A DNA stretch of 47,611 bases from Candidatus Muproteobacteria bacterium RBG_16_65_34. Its GTDB lineage: Bacteria; Pseudomonadota; Gammaproteobacteria; Acidiferrobacterales; Sulfurifustaceae. The stretch covers positions 1-47,611 of the forward strand of contig MFSU01000102.1 of assembly GCA_001785115.1 (NCBI GenBank). Direction: 5' to 3'. Positions 41,335-47,611 of the stretch are shown here, piece by piece; position 1 is the first letter of the stretch, and each line of letters opens with the position of its first letter. The notes beneath the pieces were generated by a model that worked only from the letters and a program-made list of their open reading frames with translations, ran no database searches and was not told the DNA's origin. A program made the position numbers and the translations under genes.

Positions 41335-42576
41335 TCATAGTTTTCCGAGCAGGCGTGCGATCCGCCGGGCGGCCGGCGGGTGCGAGTCGTAGAACGCCGA
41401 GTGCAGGGGATCGGGCGTGAGCGTGCTGGCGTTCTCCTTGTAGAGTTTGACCAGCGCGTTCACCAGCGCCCGCGCCGAGGTCTCTTCGGCGGCGAAGCCG
41501 TCGGCCTCGTATTCGTGCCGGCGCGATCCCCAGGCGAGCAGCGGTTGCAGGAAAAACGAGAATACCGGACCGACCAGCAGAAACAGCATGAGCGCCGCAT
41601 GCGCGGACGGATGCGCGACGCCGAGACCCCGATAGAACCAGTCCTGTGTCATGAGCCAACCGAGCGCCGCGAGCCCCGCGAAGCTCATGGCGAAAAGCAG
41701 CGCCATGCGTTTGAGGACATGGCTCAGCTTGAAATGGCCGAGCTCGTGCGCGAGCACCGCCTCGATCTCGCGCACGCTCAGGGTCTTCAGGAGGCTGTCG
41801 AAGAACACGATGCGCTTGGCGCGCCCGAGGCCCGAGAAATAGGCGTTGCCGTGGGTCGTGCGCCGGGAGCTGTCGATGACGAAAACGCCGCGGCTCCGAA
41901 AGCCGGTGCGCTTGAGCAGCGCATGGATGCGCCGGCGGATGTCGCCCTGTTTGAGCGGCGTGAAGCGGTGGAACAGCGGGGCGATGAGCGTGGGGTAGGC
42001 CCAGATCATAAACAGGCTGAATCCGACCCAGAGCAGCCAGGCGTAGAACCACCACAGCGTCCCCGTCTCCTGCATGACCCAGAGCACCGCCGCGGCGACC
42101 GGAATGCCGAGCAGCATCATGAGTACGGTTTTCTTGAGGAGATCGGCGACAAATAGCGCCGGCGTGACTCGGTTGAAGCCAAAGCGGCTCTCCAGTACGA
42201 AGGTCTGATACACGGCGGTCGGAAGCTCGATGAGCGCCATGATGACAAAGACGCTGACGAGAAACCCCGTGCCGGTCGCAAGCTCGCCGAGCCCCGATGC
42301 GCGCCAGAGGCGGTCGAGCCATTCGAGCCCGCCCCCGAGCGTCCAGGCGAGCAGCAGCGCCGCGGCCAGGACGTCCTCAACCGCCCCGAAGCGGGTGCGG
42401 GCGACGGTGTAGTCAGCGGCCTTGCGGTGCGCCTTGAGCGGCACCTTGCCGCGAAATGCGGCGGGCACGGCGCCGCGGTGCGCGGCAATGTAGCGGGCGT
42501 GCCGGCGCGCGAGCCAGAGCTGTGCCAGCAGCATCACGGCAAGCAGGGTGAGGAAGATCGTAGTGAACGTATTCAT
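41335..42576 (-). CDS. M48 family (CAAX prenyl protease-like) metallopeptidase
   Basis: VLAHELGHFKLSH, multiple TM segments. Confidence 0.95.
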   Translation of the reverse strand: MNTFTTIFLTLLAVMLLAQLWLARRHARYIAAHRGAVPAAFRGKVPLKAHRKAADYTVARTRFGAVEDVLAAALLLAWTLGGGLEWLDRLWRASGLGELATGTGFLVSVFVIMALIELPTAVYQTFVLESRFGFNRVTPALFVADLLKKTVLMMLLGIPVAAAVLWVMQETGTLWWFYAWLLWVGFSLFMIWAYPTLIAPLFHRFTPLKQGDIRRRIHALLKRTGFRSRGVFVIDSSRRTTHGNAYFSGLGRAKRIVFFDSLLKTLSVREIEAVLAHELGHFKLSHVLKRMALLFAMSFAGLAALGWLMTQDWFYRGLGVAHPSAHAALMLFLLVGPVFSFFLQPLLAWGSRRHEYEADGFAAEETSARALVNALVKLYKENASTLTPDPLHSAFYDSHPPAARRIARLLGKL

Positions 42577-42636
42577 AGACCCAGAATGCTATCATCGTAC
42601 TCTGTCGCCTTCGTCAATTAAAACGGGAGATGAGGT

Positions 42637-43200
42637 ATGTCGCAAGCGCCCGACGCGGGGCCGTCCAGCAACGGCCTGATCTGGATAGACCTGGAAATGA
42701 CAGGGTTGAATCCGGACGCCGATCGCATCATCGAGATCGCCACCATCGTCACCGACGGCGAGCTCAATCTCATCGCCGAGGGACCGGTGCTCGCGGTGCA
42801 TCAAGCGGAATCGGTGCTCTCCGGCATGGACGACTGGAACCGGCGCACCCACGGCACGACCGGGCTGATCGAGCGGGTGCGCCAGTCGACGCTCAGCGAA
42901 GCGGACGCGGAGGGGCGCACGCTCGAATTCCTTCAGAAATACGTGCCCAAGAACAAATCCCCCATGTGCGGCAACAGTATCTGCCAGGACCGGCGGTTCC
43001 TCGCGCGCCACATGCCGCAGTTCGAAGCCTGGTTTCACTACCGCAACCTCGACGTGAGCTCGATCAAGGAACTCGTGGCGCGCTGGAAGCCACAGATCGT
43101 GAACGGTTTTCAGAAGAAGAATACCCACAAGGCGCTCGATGACATCCGCGAATCGATCGAGGAGCTGAAGTATTACCGCGAGCACTTCTTCGTGAAGTAA
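42637..43200 (+). CDS. orn: oligoribonuclease
   Basis: [27 protein letters not shown]. Confidence 0.97.
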   Translation: MSQAPDAGPSSNGLIWIDLEMTGLNPDADRIIEIATIVTDGELNLIAEGPVLAVHQAESVLSGMDDWNRRTHGTTGLIERVRQSTLSEADAEGRTLEFLQKYVPKNKSPMCGNSICQDRRFLARHMPQFEAWFHYRNLDVSSIKELVARWKPQIVNGFQKKNTHKALDDIRESIEELKYYREHFFVK

Positions 43201-43208
43201 GAATTTCT

Positions 43209-43236
43209 CACCGCAGAGAGCGCAGAGGGCGCAGAG
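43209..43236. repeat. 9-mer word array (CGCAGAGAG x3)
   Basis: cgcagagag|cgcagaggg|cgcagagaa. Confidence 0.8.
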
Positions 43237-43251
43237 AAAACCAAGAAAAAA

Positions 43252-43388
43252 GATAGACAGGATTTACAGGATTAACAGGATTAGTTCAAAAACAAAACCG
43301 CTGCTGTCCGGTTGATCTAGAGACAAAACCCAAGAAATTCTGAACTGTTCTGGTTTAATCCTGTAAATCCTGTTAATCCTGTCTATTC
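43252..43388. repeat. 9-mer word inverted array (ACAGGATTA)
   Basis: gatagacaggatttacaggattaacaggatta / taatcctgtaaatcctgttaatcctgtctattc. Confidence 0.93.
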
Positions 43389-43394
43389 CCTTCT

Positions 43395-46190
43395 TTAAGA
43401 GGTCGCGCCTTGGCGCGCGTCGGTGTCCTCCCAGCCGGCGTTCGCGAGCCAGCGGAGCAGTTCGCCTTCGGCGAGCGGCTGGCAGATGCAGGGTCCCTGC
43501 GCCTGATCGCATCCGAGCAGGGCGAGCGCCTTGAGCATTTCCTCGCTCTCCACGCCTTCCGCCATTACCTTGAGCCCGAGCCTGCGCGCGAGCAGTACGG
43601 TGGCGCGCACGATCTCGGCGTCGCCATCGTCGCGCATCATGTTCGCAACGAACAACCTGTCGAGCTTGATCTTGTCGACCGGCAACTGCTTCAGGCAGCT
43701 CAGCGACGCATAGCCGGCGCCGAAGTCATCGATCACGAGCGTCAGCTTCATGGCGTGCAGTCGTCCGAGAATTTCCGCGGCGCGCGCGGGGTCGGATGTG
43801 ACGGCGCTTTCCGTGATCTCAAGCTCGAGGCTCTCGGGGGGGATCCCGGTCTTGTCGAGCAGGGCGGCGATGCGCTCGGGCAGGCGGCGGTCGTGCAGGC
43901 TGCCGGCGGAGAGATTCACGGCCGCCGTGAGCGGGCGGCCCTGGCGCCGCCAGGCGGCGACGCGGCTCGCGGTCTGTTCCAGAACCCACAGGGCCGGAAT
44001 GCCGACAAGCCCCATGTGCTCGGCGCGCGGTATGAAGGCTTCCGGGCCGAGCAGCCCGTGCTGGGGATGCCGCCAGCGCACCAGCGCCTCCACGCCCGAA
44101 ACGAATCCGGTGCGCAGGTTCATGATCGGCTGATAGTGGAGCAGCAACTCATCGCGCTCGACGGCTTGGCGCAATTCGGCGTCGAAGGCGGAGTAACGCT
44201 GGCTGCCCTGGCCGGGGTCGAGGTCGTAGACCGCGTAGCCGCTGCTTTGCTGGCGCGCGCGATAGAGCGCCATTTCTGCGTGCTGGACCAGGATCACGGG
44301 ATCCTCGCCGTGTTCCGGGAAGAAGGCGAAGCCCAGGCTCGCCTGGATCGGAACCGATTGCCCTCCAAGCTCGAACGGCGGCTCGAGCGCCCTGGCGATG
44401 TCGTGCGCCAGCCGCGGGAGGAGCAACGCGCCCTTGTCCGGCAAGATCAGAAAAAAGGAATCGCCCCCGGAACGCGCCACGGTATGGGTCTCCGGGCGGT
44501 CGTGCGCGAGACGCGCGGCCACCTGCTGCAGGATCAGATCGCCGCTCGGATGCCCGAAGGCCTCGTTGATCTTCGTGAAATTCTCGAGATCCAGCATCGC
44601 CACGGCCACCGGGCCGTTGTCCCGGCGGGCGCTCATGATCGCCTGGTTGAGGCGCTCGTAGAGCAGGGTGCGGTTCGGCAGCCCGGTGAGCACATCGTGC
44701 AGGGCCATGCGGGCGAGCGCGGCCTCCTGGAGCTTGCGCTCCGTGATGTCGGTCATGGAGCCGGACATGCGCAGCGCCACGCGCGTCCCCGCGCCCTCCG
44801 GCGCCGGCGCCCACAGCGCCTTGCCGCGCATCTGCGCCCACACGGCGTCGCCGTCTTTGGCGAGCATGCGGTGTTCCACCGCGAACTGCTCGCCGTGCCC
44901 CTTGAGGTAATCGTCCAGCAGGGCGAGCACCCGTTCGCGGTCGTCGGGGTGGATGCGGCTACGCCAGGTCTCGATGGAGTCCTCGAGCGGCTCGTCCGCG
45001 CGGTAGCCGAGCAGCTCCTTCCAGCGCGGCGAGAAGTAGGCCGTCCCGGCGCGAATATCCCAGTCCCAGATACCGTCGTGCGTGCCGCCGACGGCGAGCG
45101 CGAAGCGCTCTTCGCTCACGCGGCGCGCGCCCTCGGCCCGGCGCGCGCGCCGCATCTGCACGGTCGCCGCGCCGCCGGCCGCCGCCAGCGCGGCGGCGAA
45201 AAGGACTAGGGCGTAGATGATGCGCATCTTCCGCCCGAGATCGGCGGCGGCCCGGCGTGCCTTCAGGCCCTCGTCCAGGTGCGCGACCGGCGTGAACAGC
45301 GGCACGCCGAATTTCCGGTCGCCATAGCGTCCGATCAGCGCCTGGGCCTCCTCGGAGACGAGGTAATCGAGAAACAGTTCGGCCTGCTCCTGCTGCGCGC
45401 CGGGGACACGCGCGGCGCTCACCACGATCGCGCTGTAGGTGTTGCGCAGCGCCGGGTGGTCGCGAAACAGCGGAACGATTTGCTGTCCGACCGTATCGCG
45501 GTTAGCGAGATAGTTGCCCATGTCGAGAAGGGTGTAGGCCCCGAACTGCGCCGCCTGTTGCAGCGTGGCGGCCGCGCTCGTGCCGGTGTTCTCGAAGCCG
45601 ATCCAGCCGGGGGTGACACCGGCGAGATCGAAGAGTTCCATCAGCTTCTTATACGTGCCGGATTGCGGCGCGGGCGCAAGAAACGAAACCTCCTTCTCCG
45701 CCAGCGTACGTATGACCTTGGCGAAATCGCCTTGGCGCGCGAGCCCGAGCTGATCCTTCGCCGGCCCGAAGAGGGCGAACTGGTCGTACAGGATCTCCGT
45801 GTGCAGCAGCCCGTAGCCTTCCGCCACGAACATCTTCTCGCTCGGCGGATGGTGCGTGACGATGAGGTCGGCGTGTCCCCGGCGCGCTTCCTCCAGCACC
45901 GCGAGCGCCCCGTGGCTTCGGATCTCGATCGGCACCCCGGGATGGCGCGCCTCGAACTCGCGCGCCAGATCATCGAGCAGGCCGGTTTCAACGAGACTGG
46001 CGGCCACGACGATCCGCAGCGCCGGGGGGCGCTCCGCGGCCGGCGCCACGCCCGCCGCGGCGATCGTTGCACCGAGCAGCGCGCCCAGCACGCAACACCA
46101 GCGGGTGCAGCGTCCGCTCCACGGCGCTTCAAAAACGCGCCGAGCGCGAGCGCGTAAGCTGCGTACGATTCTGCGCATGAACCTCTTCAT
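43395..46190 (-). CDS. TupA-like periplasmic-binding domain + TM + PAS + degenerate GGDEF (SGGDSF) + EAL protein
   Basis: ADLIVTHHPPSEKMFVAEGYGLLHTEILYDQFALFGP; SGGDSFFLIL; EALVRWRHP; DDFGAGYASL. Confidence 0.92.
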   Translation of the reverse strand: MKRFMRRIVRSLRARARRVFEAPWSGRCTRWCCVLGALLGATIAAAGVAPAAERPPALRIVVAASLVETGLLDDLAREFEARHPGVPIEIRSHGALAVLEEARRGHADLIVTHHPPSEKMFVAEGYGLLHTEILYDQFALFGPAKDQLGLARQGDFAKVIRTLAEKEVSFLAPAPQSGTYKKLMELFDLAGVTPGWIGFENTGTSAAATLQQAAQFGAYTLLDMGNYLANRDTVGQQIVPLFRDHPALRNTYSAIVVSAARVPGAQQEQAELFLDYLVSEEAQALIGRYGDRKFGVPLFTPVAHLDEGLKARRAAADLGRKMRIIYALVLFAAALAAAGGAATVQMRRARRAEGARRVSEERFALAVGGTHDGIWDWDIRAGTAYFSPRWKELLGYRADEPLEDSIETWRSRIHPDDRERVLALLDDYLKGHGEQFAVEHRMLAKDGDAVWAQMRGKALWAPAPEGAGTRVALRMSGSMTDITERKLQEAALARMALHDVLTGLPNRTLLYERLNQAIMSARRDNGPVAVAMLDLENFTKINEAFGHPSGDLILQQVAARLAHDRPETHTVARSGGDSFFLILPDKGALLLPRLAHDIARALEPPFELGGQSVPIQASLGFAFFPEHGEDPVILVQHAEMALYRARQQSSGYAVYDLDPGQGSQRYSAFDAELRQAVERDELLLHYQPIMNLRTGFVSGVEALVRWRHPQHGLLGPEAFIPRAEHMGLVGIPALWVLEQTASRVAAWRRQGRPLTAAVNLSAGSLHDRRLPERIAALLDKTGIPPESLELEITESAVTSDPARAAEILGRLHAMKLTLVIDDFGAGYASLSCLKQLPVDKIKLDRLFVANMMRDDGDAEIVRATVLLARRLGLKVMAEGVESEEMLKALALLGCDQAQGPCICQPLAEGELLRWLANAGWEDTDARQGATS

Positions 46191-46267
46191 GATTTGATGC
46201 GGATGGCGGCCCCCGCGACCGGCCCCGCGCTATGGGGTTTTTTCCCGTAACGCCAGTGAGTTTCAGT

Positions 46268-47378
46268 CTAGTCCGCCCGCGAATGTTCGGCCATGGGCGC
46301 AAGCGGGGCGGAATCGGCACGATGTCTGGCGAGGGCCCAGGAGACATGCTCGCGCACGAGCGCGGAAGGGTGCTCGGCGCGCGCCTTCAGGGCCGCGATG
46401 ACCGCCGGATCGCGCGGGGCGTTGCCGAGGGCCACGGCGAGGTTGCGCAGCCAGCCCTCATATCCGGTGCGCCGGATGGCGGAACCTTCGGTGCGCTTGA
46501 GAAACTGCTCCTCGGTCCAGGCGAAGAGCTCAATGAGCGCCGGCGCGTCAAGCCCGTTGCGCGCTGCGAAATCCGGCTCGCCCGTCGTTTGCGCGAACCG
46601 GTTCCAAGGGCAGACAAGCTGGCAGTCGTCGCAGCCGAAGACGCGGTTGCCGATGAGCGGGCGCAGCTCCTCGGGGATCGGCCCGCGCAGCTCAATGGTG
46701 AGGTAGGAAATGCAGCGGCGCGCGTCGAGATCGTACGGCGCGACGATCGCGCCGGTCGGACAGATATCCATGCAGGCGCGGCAGGTGCCGCAGTGATTTT
46801 CGACCGGTACCTCGACCGGCAGCGGCAGGTCGGTATATATCTCGCCCAGAAAAAACCACGAACCCGCGCTGCGGTGGATCAGACAGGTGTGTTTGCCGAT
46901 CCAGCCGAGGCCCGCCTTCGCGGCGAGTGGCTTTTCCAGCACCGGGGCGCTGTCGCTGAAGACGCGGTAGCCGTAGGGGCCGACCTCGGCCTCGATCCGC
47001 TCGGCGAGCCTCTGCAACCGGTTTCGGATGAGCTTGTGGTAATCGCGCCCGAGCGCGTAGCGCGAGACGTATCCAAGCTCGGGTCGGGCGAGCACGCCTT
47101 CGGCCGCCGCGGCCTGCGGCAGGTAATCGAGGCGCGCGGAGATGACGCGCAGCGTCCCCGGCACCAGCTCCGCCGGCCGGCTGCGCCGCAGGCCGTGTGT
47201 CGCCATGTACGCCATCTCGCCGTGCCGGACCTGGGCGAGCCAGTCGAGCAGCCGCACCTCGGCCTCGGAGAGATCGGTGTCGGCGATCCCGACCTGCTGA
47301 AACCCGAGCTCGAGACCCCAGCGCTTGATGTCCGCCGCCAGGCGCGCGAAATCCGCTTCGGTGTGGCGTGCGGGCTCC
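46268..47378 (-). CDS. queG: epoxyqueuosine reductase
   Basis: CGTCRACMDICPTGAIV, GCDDCQLVCPWN. Confidence 0.96.
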
Positions 47379-47479
47379 ATGTCGGTTTTTATCATACTAT
47401 TTCGAACAGTGGAAAAGGTGACAGATTTATATTCCGCTGCTACCCTCACGCGAAACCGAACAAAAAGGCGAGGCAGCCG

Positions 47480-47611
47480 ATGCCACGGATGGCGAGAGTC
47501 GTCTTAGCGCATTATCCGCATCACATCGTCCAGCGCGGCCACAACCGCCAGGTGACCTTCGCCGAGCCAGCCGACTTCGAGCGGTATGTGGCGACGTTGC
47601 GGGAGTTCAAA
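47480..47611 (+). mobile_element. REP-associated tyrosine (Y1) transposase, 5' part; truncated by window end
   Basis: MPRMARVVLAHYPHHIVQRGHNRQVTFAEPADFERYVATLREFK; HHIVQRGHNRQ is the typical N-terminal motif; not in the ORF track because it runs off the end. Confidence 0.85.

Noticed and set aside
39721-43388. CRISPR-like arrays
   Set aside because: Repeat units are only 7-10 nt, contiguous without spacers, and paired with inverted copies; no cas genes.

Overview
GC-rich gammaproteobacterial chromosome segment, mostly conserved housekeeping genes. Recognisable content: dsbC-like, DUF484-like/GGDEF, fdxA, PilZ-like protein, nirK, suhB, trmJ, cysE, a complete isc cluster with two cysteine desulfurase genes (iscR, nifS-like, iscS, iscU, iscA, hscB, hscA, fdx, iscX), ndk-rlmN-pilW-rodZ-ispG-hisS-yfgM-bamB-der, a Hanks kinase/WD40 fusion, M23 peptidase, xseA, a SoxXA-binding-like lipoprotein, guaB, guaA, tadA, mltF, tRNA-Ser(CGA), a cNMP/rhodanese protein, tRNA-Ser(GGA), SRP RNA, dnaX, ybaB, recR, phhB, cytochrome c, M48 peptidase, orn, a TupA-like/PAS/GGDEF/EAL protein, queG and the start of a REP-associated (Y1) transposase. 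The unusual material is between genes. (1) Both tRNA-Ser genes are followed by modules that re-duplicate the tRNA 3' end (periods 237, 155 and 128 bp), and tRNA-Ser(GGA) also has a duplicated 5' end upstream. (2) A related nested palindrome sits in frame inside hscA. (3) The palindrome core GUACAGGGAUGUAC matches the published CsrA SELEX consensus. (4) A stand-alone GGA-rich sRNA candidate lies at about 2172-2317. (5) At least ten intergenic loci carry arrays of short words (7-mers, or 8-10-mers), often with reverse-complement arrays forming long stems; the words differ between loci but the architecture is shared.
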